From NCBI GenBank assembly GCA_001584585.1, contig LSYV01000031.1, forward strand, positions 449,408 through 513,407: DNA of 64,000 nucleotides. The letters are read 5' to 3'. Within the stretch, counting starts at the first letter, position 1. Each line of letters starts with the position of its first letter. Positions 44,901 to 57,700 of this stretch are shown in pieces. Under the pieces are notes generated by a model. That model made no database searches. It was not told where the DNA came from and saw nothing but the letters and a program-made list of their open reading frames with translations. The position numbers and the translations under genes were made by a program. The DNA is from Gonium pectorale. Its lineage: Eukaryota; Chlorophyta; Chlorophyceae; Chlamydomonadales; Volvocaceae.

Positions 44901-47277
44901 CCATCAGCTCACAAGCGGCGCCCTCCTCCCCCAGCCGCCGGTCCAGAGACAGGAACGCCTCCCGTAGCGCCGCCTCGCGAGCCGCCTGCCGTCCGTCGCC
45001 AGCCACCAGTCCCTCACGCGGTGCCGCAAGCGACCCGCACCGCTGGCGCTGCAAGCCGTCGCCATCGCTGCTAGCGGCGCCGTTGGAAGGCGGACAGGCG
45101 GGCCCAGGAGTGGGCGCCCGTTGCGGCTCCGGGCTGACGGAGGGGGAGGGTGACAGGTAGGAGGCACCGCCGAACGCCTCGTGGAAGGTGGGCGCTCTTC
45201 GAATGGAGCGACCCTGCGGCGCGAAGATGGCACGGGAAGGCGCGGTGAGGGTGGGCGAGTGTACGCATGCACGGGCGAGTTGCGGGCGGTTGTGGCCGCT
45301 GTGGAGAGGGGGCGAAAGAAGGGGAGAGAGGGCGGAAGCGCGCCGCGTCGCGCGCGGCGGCGGCTAGAGGGAGGCGCACCCTGAGCCAAGGCGCTGCGGG
45401 GCAAGGTCGGAGCAGATTGTGGAACCACTGCGCCAGCAGCGATCCGCCGGCGGCAGGGTCGGGAGACACAAGAGAGAAGCCCGCAAGTTGCGTCCGCGGG
45501 TCCCGCGCTGGCTTAAATCGCAAGCCGCAGGACCCCGGCACGAAACCCACCCGCCCTCGTCCTGCGCGTGGCCCGCCCAACAATGCCGCTGCCGTCCACA
45601 CTTGCCAGTACTTCTTAGTACATGAGAGCGCGTGCCCTGCCCTCTCCATCGGCGCTTGACTTCGCCTTTCTTTAAGAGGTTCGACACGGGTGCCCTGGTG
45701 CGGCCACAGTGCCCCGCCATGCCTGCCATGCCCGCGCGCCAGCCCGCCATGCGCGCCCTCCCGCCGGCCGTACCGACCATGTGCAGCGCGCTGTAGCGGG
45801 CGACCTCGGCGCCGCCGTGTCCGTCGTACAGCGCGAAGAGCGCCACCCCCTCGGCGCCGCGCAGGGGCACCTCAGCGGCGTACGCGTCCTCCTGGAGCGG
45901 ACGGCGGAGGGCGCAAGGAAGGAGGGCAGCAGAAGAGGGCACATTGAGAAGGGATGGTGCGCAACATTCGGAGAAGGGGGTTGTAAAGCGGCCTCACGGG
46001 GATGGTACTTGCGGCGGAAGGAAGGTAGGGTGCAGAAGCGCACAAACTGTGGATGCGACATGATTGTACGTCTCTTGAGGGGGGGGAGAGGAGGGCCGGC
46101 TGCGCTGTGAGGACGACGCTGGCTCGGATGGCCTGACGGCGGCGAAGCAGCGGGCAGCTCTCCTCTCGAAGCTCCGCTCAGCTGTGCCCCAATTCCTGCC
46201 ACGTCTTCTGGTTCACCGACTCAACTCTGCGCCCTAACCCGGCCCACACAACGCCAAGCGCCCAACCCCGGCGCTGAACCCCGCCGTCGCCCACGCCGCC
46301 TTCGTCCCCTTCCGAGCTCCGACCCACATCGGCCCAAGCCGGCCCACCCCAACCCCTGGAGGCTCACCATGGCTACCCGCCAGCCTCGACTGCTCGCCAC
46401 TCCGTAGGTCAGGTCGTGGGCGGCGAGGTGGCCCTGCTGGGCGTACTGCGGTGGCGGTTGGCGATGATGACGGGGGAGGAGGGAGGGGCGCGCATGGAAT
46501 TTGGTGAGAGGTAGGACACAGACGCGCCGGGTAGGCGACCGTGCGCGAGCCCCTCACAGGAAGCTCGCCATAGTGCTGTGACGTGAGTAAGGAAGGTAAG
46601 ACGTGCGATGGGATGGGGCGCGGGGGTCACGGCGCGGCAATGCGGGGTTGGGGGTTGGGTGGGGCAGGCGATGACAGGAGAGGGAACGTGAACAGGGGAG
46701 GGAAAGTGAAGTGAAGGTTACGAGACAGAGAAATTACTGAGGTCGACGTACATGATTTGAAGGGACTCACCACTCCCAATGCTGCACATAGCCGCTTGAG
46801 CGCCGCGGTACCGGGCACCGTCGCACCGGCCGCCTGCCGCTCCTCTGCGCCACCCCCCGCCCCCGTCGGGGCGCTCTCCCCGCCCGCCGCTTTGTGCCGC
46901 TTCGTGACGCGCTCCACACCATGACCGTGGCCGTCTGATGGGCGCGGCACGGCTTCGGGCGGTGATGACGCGAACGACCCATCGGCGATGGTGCTGGTGT
47001 GGGCACGCGCGGAGCCGTAGTACGCAGTGCGCAAGACATGCAGCACAGCAGGTTGCGGTAGGTTGAATTTGGACGTGCCGCTGACTGCAGTGGGCTGCGC
47101 GTTGGTTGACTGAGGCGCGCCGGAAGCCCTTGTCGCGGTTTCGGGCTCCCCTTTGGACGCTGCGGTGCCCGGATCGCTCTGCCTCAGCTGGCTTTTGCGG
47201 GCTGCTGCTGTCGCGGCCTGGGCCGTCCAGGGGTCCAGTATTACTGTGGTGTCTGCCCCCAGCTTCACCGTCGTCAT
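41911..47277 (-). CDS. PP2C-family protein phosphatase with large insertions
   Basis: Metal-dependent Ser/Thr phosphatase. Exons: 47277-46771, 46445-46368, 45891-45778, 45427-45380, 45213-44852, 44659-44555, 44208-44118, 43707-43153, 42846-41911 (about 931 aa). PP2C motifs appear in order: YGVASSRGWRVAM|EDAY, LFALYDGHGGAEVARY (D218/G219), ALREAFLSLDRRL, GSTATVVLVERDGVTVAAVG with DSR, TTDHKGSDPAERERVE, GRVCGELDMSRALGDSDMK, YLLLASDGLWNVMDN (D610) and AYDNVTVLLVL (D655). All metal-binding residues are present, so it should be active. The N-terminal 170 residues are disordered. An acidic Glu/Gly/Ser insert of about 115 residues lies between VTADPQLL and CYLLLASDG, and a ~240-residue Ala/Gly/Arg tail follows the domain. 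Only the junction after ...YSALHM is weak: the phase-correct model needs a GTCGGT donor, while the better-looking donor GTACGG four bases on breaks the frame. Confidence 0.85.
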
Positions 47278-48713
47278 CTTGCGTGCGGCTTGGGCAAAGC
47301 GGAACCAAGCAACATCCTATCCTAGGCTGGTTGAGACAATGCGCGCCTAGGCGCGGTGTTGACGCATGAGTCAGTCAGTAGTACAGCCTCGCCGGCCAGT
47401 GCCTTGGCTCAGTCAAGGGCTTCTTCCATTGGTATCACGAGAATGAGTAGCTCAGTTGATACTCCGATGCCAGGTAGGATGGATGGGCTCTAGTGCGGAG
47501 CGACTGCATCGGCTCTTACTTTGCACATGTCGGATACATAGCAGACATGGCAACAGCCCAGTGACACGCTTGGACCGGGGGCGGGGCCGGGTAAGCGCAC
47601 ACTCGAGTCCTGCGTCCATGCGTCGCCACATGCCAACCAGGCCCCCGCCTGCAAACTTGTGAGCTTGGACTTCTAGCATCATGCCGCTCCCTACTCCCGT
47701 TCCATCGTCGCGTGGCTGCCGCTTGCTGGCGGGGGGCTACAGGCCGGCGAAGGTTACAGATCTCCCCAGCACCTGCACATCAACAACCTGACGGATGGAC
47801 GCGTGAACCTGCCTGTAAGGCCCTTCGCAGACCCTAACGCAGGCACGCCGCTGATGCTGAAATGCAAAGTCTCTTCGCCAACACTCGGCCCGCCTAGCAC
47901 ATGGAGCGTCGCTCGTTCAACCCAGTGCCAACTAGCAAAGTATTACACGCACACAGTGCTGTACAACGCTCACCACAAGTCCCCGTTGGTGCAACCCTGA
48001 GCACAAGTACCATGCCCAACGAAGAGCCCCTGGCCGACAATGATTGGCGGGTGACCACGGGCCCCCGACGACCGAAAGCAACAGGATCAGAGGTTGCGGC
48101 GTCGCCGTGGGCTTCGGTTTCCCAGGGGTTCACGGGGTGAGGGCGGCTCTCACTCAACCGCGGCCCATGCTTCCGCGGACTCGACGGCAGTCGACACAAA
48201 TTTTCGGCTCCCTTTGATCGCTTCGTTTATTGGTTTCCACACGCTCCGCCGCGATACATCCCACGGGGCCGTATCTAGTCCGCTCAGGACGCCTTGTGAG
48301 CCAACATGCGACCGAAGGTCGGGAGCGCCGCCATGAACCCGTGCCCTCGGCCTTCCGGCCACATCCTTGCGAGTACTTGCTGAAGTTACGAACATGCGAA
48401 GGCGCGTCATCGCAGCCACGTAATGTCGACGGTGCAGCACCACCTTCGCTGCCGCACGCTCCGCGCCGCCATTGCCAAACGCATCTGCTCGCTTCCATAG
48501 CCCCACGAGCGACGCCCCTTGTACTCCCAACGATTCGCAACAAACCTCCAAAAGACATAACCTCACCGCCTTGCACCGGCCCCCACCAAATGAAGCCCAC
48601 CAGCACCCCATCTCGCGCCCACCCGGCTTGGCACGCTCAACGCTCGAGCGCGCACACTCCTCCCCTCACGTCTCCTCTCGCGTCACCGTAACGGCGACAC
48701 GCCTCCTAACCCC
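47278..48713. other. Intergenic region between PP2C and GH32
   Basis: It should hold the PP2C promoter/5' UTR and the 3' UTR of the GH32 gene. Overlapping open frames on both strands at 48150-48690 show no recognisable domain. Nothing else is seen. Confidence 0.45.
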
Positions 48714-51700
48714 TCACGCCTCGCCTCGCGGAACCTCACAAGGCAGGTCCTCCTCCCGCGGCCAGGCGCTGTGCACCTCGTAGGCGTGCAGGTCGTCCAG
48801 CACGCAGTCGCCGCCCACACTGAACAGCTCGATGCCTGGGTCCGGGCCACCAGAGCCGGGGCCCGAGCCGGGGCCAGGCTGCTGCCCGCCGCCGCCCTGC
48901 TCGCCAGGACTGGCGGCTCCTCCGGGGTGGCCATCGTCGGCTTCGTCGCCGTCATGGCGGCAGTCCGGCGGGTGGCCGCGGTACACGCGGGTGGTGAGCA
49001 CCTGGCCGGTGCCGGTGAACACCTCGAGGCAGGAGGCGTCCAGGAAGATGCGCAGCCGCAGGGGGGCGCCGGGCGGGAGGTCCAGCTCACCGCCTGAGGG
49101 AGAGGAGGAGAGGAGTAGTAGGGAAAGGGGTCAGGGGGGAGGGGGAAGGTTGAGCATGAGGGGAACAAGTGTCGGCCACGCTTCTGGCGAACAAGTGTCG
49201 GCCACGCTTCTGGCGAACAAGTGTCGGCCACGCTTCTGGCTTGTACGAAGGAAACGCATCCTTGTCCCGTGCATGCATGTTGGCAATACGCAGCACGAGA
49301 GGCCGTTGATACGGCCACCACCGATGCCCAGCAGCCGGGCCAGAGACCGCGCCGTCGGAGCATGTGCGGTGGCTGCCCACGGGCCCGCGGGCCTACCCTC
49401 CTGCCTCACGGCGCCCCAAAACCGATTCTGCGACACCCCAAGAGCGACCAATCCGCATGCACACAAGCATCGGTCCCCGAAGGCATGGACGCGCACATCC
49501 CGAATGCCGAGGTGGAGTGAGTGAGCGAGGAACGCGCCCTCACCCGCCTCCTCCCGCTTCATGCGGATCCAGTCCTCCACCAGCGGGTTCATGTCGGGGT
49601 CGGGGATGAAGTCGGGGTCCCTGCGGCGGGAGGGCGGGGAGCACGGGAAGGGCGGGGAGGTCGATTGATTTGGAGGGTGGGAGGTGGCACGGGGGAGGAA
49701 GAGAGGGTGGAGGCTGGAGGGGGTGAGGAGGAGGCAGGGCGGAGGGGGGGAGGGGAACCCAGGGGCCGGGGCGGCAGGCAGCGGGCACAAGGGGTGCGGT
49801 CACAGGGTTGGCCATGTCGATGTAGGAGACGATCTTTGAGGCTGGTCTGTAGGGAGTGGGGCTCGGATCAGGCTGGGTGGGGGTGAGCTACGGGTTTGGC
49901 GTGGCGTGGCGGGTGCCGGGTGGGTGAGGGACAGCGTTGGGCGCGGCCACCGCTGAACGCAGCAGCACCGGGTAGCGCAGGTGCTGCCACAGGCCGCCAG
50001 CGATCCAGGGGTTCCGCAGAACCGGCATCGCAGGGCTTGAAGCGCGTCAGCGAGTTAGCGTGTTGACCCTGCGCCGCCCCCGCCCTGCGGTGCCGGTCCT
50101 GCGGAGCCCCTGGGTCGCTGGCGGCCGGTGGCAGCACCCGAGCCGCCCGGTGCTGCTGCGTTCGACGATGGCCACACCGACCGTCTCCGGAGGGCCCACG
50201 GTCGGGCACCGGGAACCCAAAATCGCCACGAGATACATGTCGCCGTACATCCGCCGTACAGCCGCAGACGCCACCAGTCTCTTAACGGGGCGCTCGCGCT
50301 CCCTTACGCCGCCGCCCGTACCTGTTGGTTGCTTGCCCTGTAAACCCGAGATCTTGGGACTGACCCACGCCTAACAGGCCGTTGTTGTCCTCGCACCTGA
50401 CGACGTCGAAGTCGTTGTTCTCCTCGTCGTCCTCCTCCTCCGAGCCCCCCGAGCCCTCCAGAAGGCCCTCCTCGCTGCCAGCGCCCGTTTCCGCGTCGGG
50501 CCACGCCCGCTCGGAGCACTCGGCCACGCACTCGGCGGGCAGCTCGCACGTCTCCACCCGGGGCCCTGTGTGCATACGGCGTACGGCAGGGCGAGAGCAT
50601 ATCACAAGACACGTGCGTACGGCAGGCGGGCACAGCAGAAGTCACCGGGGAAGCTTAACAAGACCGTCAGGGCGACACCGTCACTGCCTTGCGGAGCCGG
50701 CAGCCCCCATGTCTTGGCAGCCCTTTTGCCCGCGCAAATCCTCAAGCCGCCATACCCCTGCCCCCCGTCGACGGTAAGGGTTCGGACACAACGGACATTC
50801 AACTGCACTGCCGCATATCGACCATCGGTCGCCCTGGACGCCAGCAGCAAGCACTGAATGCACGCACGGCTCACCGGATCCGCGCCCGCCCTCGGCCGTC
50901 GGGAAGCTGAAGTCCGACTCGCCGCTGCCCCGGGTCAGCCCCGGCTCCGGCACCGCCGCCGCCGCCGGCGTGGTAGTGGCGGCGGCCCCGGCGGCGATCG
51001 CGGCGGGCAGCGGCGGCGCTATGCCCACGCCTCCGTCCGCCATCGCCGACAGCGACGGCTGCTCCTCGAGACCGGCGCCCGGTTCTCCTGCTTGCGCGCG
51101 ATCTGCGCCCGCCTCCGCCTTCTCCGCCGTTGCGGCGGCAGCGGCGGTGGCGGGCGCCGCCGGCGGCGACAGGCCCTGCTGCTTCAGGAAGGCCGGCGTC
51201 GGCTCGTCCCCCCTCCATCGCCCTGTTCTGCTGGGGTGCAGCGCCTCGTACACGATGTACAGCAGGCGGCTGGGCCAGTCGTACACTAGGGCGGCGCTGC
51301 CCCGGCCGCGCGGCCGCCAGCTGCGCAGGAGCAGCGCGGTGCGGCGGGCGGTGCCGGGGCTGCGGGAGGAGCAGGCGGGCGGATCAGGCAGGCAGGAAGG
51401 ATGCGGTGTTGAGTTATCAAGTCTACTGTCGGACGGTGCCCCAGGATACGCGCACCAGCGCACGGAGCGACTCCCTCAGCCCTTGCATGAGCCCCGCCTG
51501 CCCGACCAGCCCACTCCACGGTGCTACCCTCTGTTCTCACTGAGTAAGGACACCCTCAGCCGCCCCACACCGCACCGCACCGTCCCCCTCCGCACCTGAT
51601 CGCCAGCTCCACGTCCAGGTGCAGCCCGCGCACCCCCCTCAGGCGCCAGGGCGACCCGTGGGTCAGCCCCACCCGGCTGACGTGGACCGCCACGTCGCTG

Positions 51701-54700
51701 CGCAGGGCGGTCAGCTCGGGCAGCGGAAGCTGTCGAGGGGGGAAGCGGGGAAAGGGGGAGGGGAGGGGGCCTCGCAGGTGGCAAGCAAGTGGGCGGCTAC
51801 CGGTAGTCAGCGCAAGGAACTGCAACGGGACCGGACGATTAACATGAACGCATGCGGCTCCTTACGGTATCGCTGGAGCTACTGTGCACAGACCTCCGGT
51901 CATGTCGACTTGAATGACTTCTCTTACAAGGCAAAACTATGCTCCGGGATCACCGCATTCCAGAGCGGCAGGGATGTGCGACGGGAGTCCGGCGGTGATC
52001 GCGGTAGCAAGGCGTGTTCGATGGAGCGGCGCCGTTGCCGTGGTCGGGGCACGCCGCAGGGTTCGTTGGTTGCTGGGGTGTTTGGTAGCTGCTTGGCAAT
52101 TATTTCTCGGTTGGCGGCGCACGCCTGCCCACCTGGAAGACCTTGTCCCCCCGCAGGTACAGCGCGCGCGGCAGCGAGATGCAGCCGGCGTAGCTGTACT
52201 TGTTGCACAGGCAGGGCGGCGCGGGGATGCTGCGCAGCTCCTTCATGTAGCCCCACAGGATATGGCGGCCCTGCGGGCGGAAAACGCGTTTCGTGCACAC
52301 CAAGAAAGTAAGCAAGCAAGTGCGCAAACGTGTGTTCAAACGTTTGGTTTTGGACTTGGACATAGGAGGTAATGAACGCCCACAGGATATGGCGGCCCTG
52401 CGGCGGCCCTGCGGCGGCAGGCAGAAGGCAGAGGCCGGGGATGTGCACACGGCGAACGGGGTGAAGGGGTCAGGGGGCATTCCGGCCCTGGTTGGAGGAG
52501 GGCAGATGCTGCTCCGGATGTGTTCCACCAGGCAAGGGAAGCCGCTTGCCCGGACCGCCCGGCCACCGGCCCGTCTTCTCGCTGGAAGCGAGGGGGATTA
52601 CCGTATCTGTGTGGTAGGCTGGGGCGTGTGTGTGTCCGGACGTGGGTGCGGCGTACCCCGCATTCTACACGGCCGTTGGAGGGGGATAAGAGTTGCGGGC
52701 CCGGCGTCGCTATGAAGGCCCGCGAGCGGTGAACAACAACGTCAACAAGGGCAGCGGGTCCATCGCCCGCCTGTGTCGCGGGGCCCGGCGCCGGCGCCAC
52801 AGGCTAGTGCCTGGCTTTGCATATAACACGGCGAAGGCACCGAATGACGAGTCCGGTACGGGGGATAAGAGCTATCCGCATCTTGCTGCCTCATTTCGAT
52901 TGAGGCCGCGGGACCTCGCGCCGTCTTGACACACACAAACACCGAGTACGGCACGGTACGGCACGTACCTGCGGGTCCTTGAAGCACGTGGGCGCGTACA
53001 GCACGTTGCCCATGTCCAGCTTGCGCGGCCGCCCGCCGGCCTCGGCGCCCTCCATGTCGTACTTTGCCGAACGGCTGTCGTACTCGCTGATCCAGTAGAT
53101 GATGCTGCACACACACGACATTACGTACGGCGGTACGTTGTGGGTCAAGAGGGCCCGCCATGTTTTGTTGACAGTTAACGTCCGCAGGTACGGAATGCGA
53201 GGACATGCGCTGTACACCGAGGAACATGGCACAGACGGCGCAGCACTCCGTGCGTCAAGCGCCAAGCGCCTAGTAATGAGTAGACTACAATAGCCCCACG
53301 TCACCACCTGTAGGTGCAGGCGTCGGGCGCGCAGCAGAAGAACCAGCGCCGCCCTTCCGGCAACGTGGCCGCCGCCGCGTGGCCGCTGGCAGAGTCGACG
53401 TCGCCGTGCAGCGGCAGGCAGCTGGCGGCGCCGACGGCCGCGCTGTACGACGCGCCTGGCGGCAGCAGCGGCTGCGCCTTGCAGTAGCGCATGGTGACGG
53501 GCGCCGGCAGCGGCTCCACCTCCTTGTCGGGGTCGGGCAGCGCCGAGTGGCCCACCACGCCCGGGCTGTAGCTCAGGCGGCAGTGGGGGTCGCCGAAGGC
53601 AGGCGCACCCGCGGCGGCGCCACCGGCGTCATGCTTAGCTCGCTGCGGCCAGCTGTCGACAGGATGCAGCGCCGCCGCCGCCGCCAGCGCTGCTGCCGAC
53701 GTGGTTTGGCGAGTTCGGTGCGCCTCCATTACCTGAGTGATCATCGTGTGTAGGTCCTGCAGCACGGAACGGTCGCCGGCGGCGGATGCGGGCACGGTGG
53801 TGGAGGCGGTCAGGGCGTTGCTCGTAAGACTGCCGGCGCGCGTGACGCGTCGGGGGGGATACGGTGCCGCCGTCGGCGCCGCCAAGGGCTAAGGGAAGCT
53901 CCGAGCTGGCGCCCAGGGATGCCGCCGCCGATATGGCGCCCAAGTTATCGGCGCTGAAGCTGCGGCCGGCCAGCGACGGCGGCGCCGCCGCCGCCAGCTC
54001 GGCGGCAACGCTGGCGGAGGCCGCCGCCGCGAACGGCGTGACTTTGACTTGGATGGTGGCGACGGCCGGCGTGCCGTCGTCGCCGCCAGCCCGGACGGTG
54101 GCAGTGGCGGTGGTGATGCTCCCCATCGCCGCCGGCAGGTGCTCGCCGGCGAGTGCCGCCGCTGCGGCGGCGGCGGGGCCGCCGCCGCCGGCGGCAGTGT
54201 CTGCGGTGGCGGGCGTGGCGCGCGTGACGGTGATGGTGACGGTCGACGCCTCGGCGCCGCCTTGCGCCGTCAGCGGCGCCGCCGCGGCCGTCACGCTGAT
54301 GCCGATGCCGCCCTCCGGCGGCCCCATGGCACCAACCAGGGCCTTGGCCGCCGCGTCGCCTCCGCCTCCGCCGCCATCGCCATCTCCGGCGGCGGCGCCA
54401 TGAGCTGTGCTTGCCGCCTCGCCGCCGGCGCCGCCGCTACCGCCGCTACCGCCGCTACCGTTGGCGGAGACGGAGGAGACCACATGGAGCAGCGTGTCGA
54501 CGAGACCCACCGCCAGCGCATCGCCGCCACAACCGCCGCCGCCGCCGCCGTGGGTGTGGTGCACATGAGCGCGGCGCTCGGAATGGGCCGGGGGGCCGAG
54601 CACTGCGTCGCCGTCGGGACTGGCAGCCGAGGCGGCGGCCGCGGCGCTGGTGGCGGCGGCGGCGCCGCCGCCGCCGTTGGGGGCGTCCTCGACGGGGCCG

Positions 54701-57700
54701 CTTGGGATGCTGGATGCGTCGGGATCCTCCGTCAGTACGAGGCCCGTACGGGCGCTGCCAGCGGGGCTTATGGTCGTACAGCTAGCTGTCGTGCTATCGG
54801 GTACGACGCTGTAGGCTGTGTCGGTGCCGTCGGCGTCTGCGGCTTCCGCCGTGGCGACGGCGGCCGCGGCCGCAGCGGCGGCGGCGGACAGCGCCGCGTC
54901 TGGGGAGGCGCTGGCGGCCTCGGTTGCCACCGCCGCCGCGGCCGCCTTCGCCGCGGCGGCGGGGGTGGCGTCCGTCGCCGTCGCGGTCCAGACCCCCGGG
55001 GCCGACGTCTCAGCGGCAGCAGTGTAGGTTTGTCCCCATGCCGTCGACCCTGCCGGTGATGGTGCCGTCGCCGCACGCTCCGCCGCCGCCATCGCCGCCT
55101 CGGGCGACTCCAGAACCGCCGCCAGGTGCTCCTGCGCGGCATTCAGCGCCGAAGCCGCCGCCGCCGTGGGCGCCGCCGCCACCGCCGCCAGGTCGGTTGT
55201 GGGCAGCACGTGGGCGCACAGCGGCAGCGGCTGCAGCTGCACCAGGAAGGGGCACTCCCAGCAGATGCCGGTGCCGGGGTTGGGCCAGCTGCACAGGTGT
55301 CCCGCGAAGCGCCATCCTGGCGGGGGTTGGACAATGGGTTGGAGGGCGTGCTCGGTAGAGACACCGGACGCACATGTAGGGTGGGTGGGTGGGTGGCAGG
55401 GCGGGCGGCAGGGCGGGCGGCAGGACAGGACAGAAAAATGCCCGCCTGGCTACCACCAGGAAGGGGACGATTCGTCAGCGCCACGCCCGGGCACGGCAGA
55501 CTTCTGCAGGTCCTCTGGCCCACCGTACAGCCGTGAGCCGTACAACTTCCAACGGTGATGGCAACACGACTACGTGCGCCTCGCCGTACAACTGCCAGCG
55601 CACCTCGCGTGATGTCGGGCGAGCGGTACACCAGCGCCGTACCGCCGGCCTCCTTGAGACCGCTGCCGATGAGCATGGTCCACTCGCGGCCGCGGCCGTC
55701 GCCCTGCTCCACGAACCACGGGTCGCGCCAAGCGGTCAGCTGGCCGGTGTGGGGCAGCTCCATCAGCGGCATGGGCACCTTGCGCCAGCGGACCAGCAGC
55801 TCGTCGTCTGCAGGTGGGGAGGGGCGGTGGAGGGAGGAAACGGGCGGCACGGACGTGAGGGGGAGGGAGATACCTTGAAAGACTCGAGCGATGGACATGG
55901 CGATGGAGGACTGCACGTGGCTGGCTGGCTGGCTGGCGGAAGATGGCGGGCGGGAGATGGCGGGCGGGAGATGGCGGGCTGGCGGGAGATGCAGGGACGG
56001 TTGGCGTGCACTCTCTGACTACCGTAGGAGCATGTAGCTGGGCCAATGTCCGCGGCGCCGTTTGGATACGTCAAACAGGTTATGCGTCCGTCGAAGCGGG
56101 GGGTGGGGGCGGATTCATGGGCGACTTGCGAACAATTGAATGGCGAACAGCGGGGTCATGCTTGGCCGTCCCTGCCCCGCCTCGGCGCCTCAACGGGCCC
56201 TCGGCGGCCACCCGGGTCGCATGGGGAGCATGTAGCTGGGCTTATAAGAGTGGTGCTGTAATGACGTGATGCCTAAATCATGCCGTTAACAAGTCAACAG
56301 GCTCCGTCAAAGCTGGGGGGGAGGGGCCACTGCAGCGGACGTACCCACCCGGGTCGCAGATGGCGCAGCACTGCGACTCGATGTGCTTAAGGCCCATGTC
56401 GTGGGCGGGCGGTGGGTGCGGCAGCGTGACGTCCCGGTTGGTGCGCAGTCGGGCAGCCGTGTAGAAGCAGACGGGGATGCCCGACTGGGGCTCCACCTGT
56501 GGGCGGGCGGGCAGGCGGGCGGGCGGCGGAGATCGCACGCGGACGGGGAGGGCGGGCGGGCGGGGCGGGCGGGGAGGTTGGGCGACCCATGGGTCGGAGG
56601 TGCAGTCGGCTGGACGAGACAACGGGAGAATGAGGGCAACAAACTGGAGCCCACGAGTGAGGAATTGAGAGCCTAGGATCAAAAACGCCATGCACGCGGC
56701 CTCTCAGGTAAGCCACCCGCAGCAAGGCCCGCCCCGAGCGCCGAGCGCCGGGCGGGGGGCGTACTCAGTCCGAAAGCGTGGAGTTGTTGACTGCTGGCAG
56801 CGTCCGGCGGCCGGCGCAAAGCCGGCGTCCGAGGCGCCATACCGAGTTGGCGTTGCTGTTGTTGGGGACGTCTTGGGGCGGCCGTAGGGCGGGGGGCGGC
56901 ACACCTACCCGCCTAGCAGCAAGGAGTCTGGCGGGAGCGCGGCACACTGCCACGGCCCGAATGCATGATCCCCGCCCGGGTAACCCCCACCCAGCATCCC
57001 ACGCCCGCCCACTCTTCCTGGTTGGACCCGGAGCGCCGGGCGGGGTGCAACACGCCCTCCTCCCATAACGTCCACCATCGCTGGTGCTCTAGGAGCCAGC
57101 GCCCACCACCCCGGCGCCCCCCCCGGCCTTCGCAGCTCGGCCGCGCAAATCCACCCACCCAGATAGCATCCCCCCGCCACGCCCCCTGGATGGGCACCTG
57201 GATGGATCCGGAGAAGCAACCGTCCGCGTCGATGCCTCCGGGCGTGGGCACCAGCGCCATGGGCAGCCGCTCCCAGTGCGCCAGGTCGGTGGAGACGACG
57301 TGGTCCCAGCACATGCCCCAGTACCACTGGCACGTGCCCGGGCGCGCCTGGTAGAAGCTGCGGCGGGTGTGTGGGGGGGGGGCGGCGGCGGCAGCGGTGG
57401 GAAGCGGGGGCGAGGGGAGGCATTAGAGAGGGGAGCGCCGGATGTATGGATGCGACCAGGCAGGTAGGTTGACGAGGGCGAGGGGGTGTGGGTGGGGAGC
57501 GGCGGCAGGCGGCGGACGATGGACGAGAGGGCGGCGGCAGGCGGGGGAGGGCACGTGGGGAGGCGGTGCGCGTTGGCTGGGGGGTGCTTGTGCGTCGGGT
57601 GGACCAGGAACCTCCTGTGGCGAATCAAACGAGGAAACCGAGCAAGAAAACCAAAGAGGTCCGGGGAGCGAGAGCGCGGGGCGGTGCGCTCGCGTCCGTG

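Noticed and set aside
48150..48691. Overlapping open frames on both strands downstream of GH32 copy 1
   Set aside because: None shows a recognisable family or start context; open frames of this length are expected by chance at this GC content.
49868..50209. Open frame in the GH32 copy 1 intron that could be an extra exon
   Set aside because: Joining 50565-50397 directly to 49620-49544 keeps phase and reproduces the order seen in copy 2, so the intervening DNA is best read as intron.
53864..55059. Long open frames on the plus strand opposite the GH32 insert
   Set aside because: They are Ala/Gly/Arg-rich mirror images of the GC-rich low-complexity exon and contain no domain; the minus strand carries conserved GH32 blocks at both ends.
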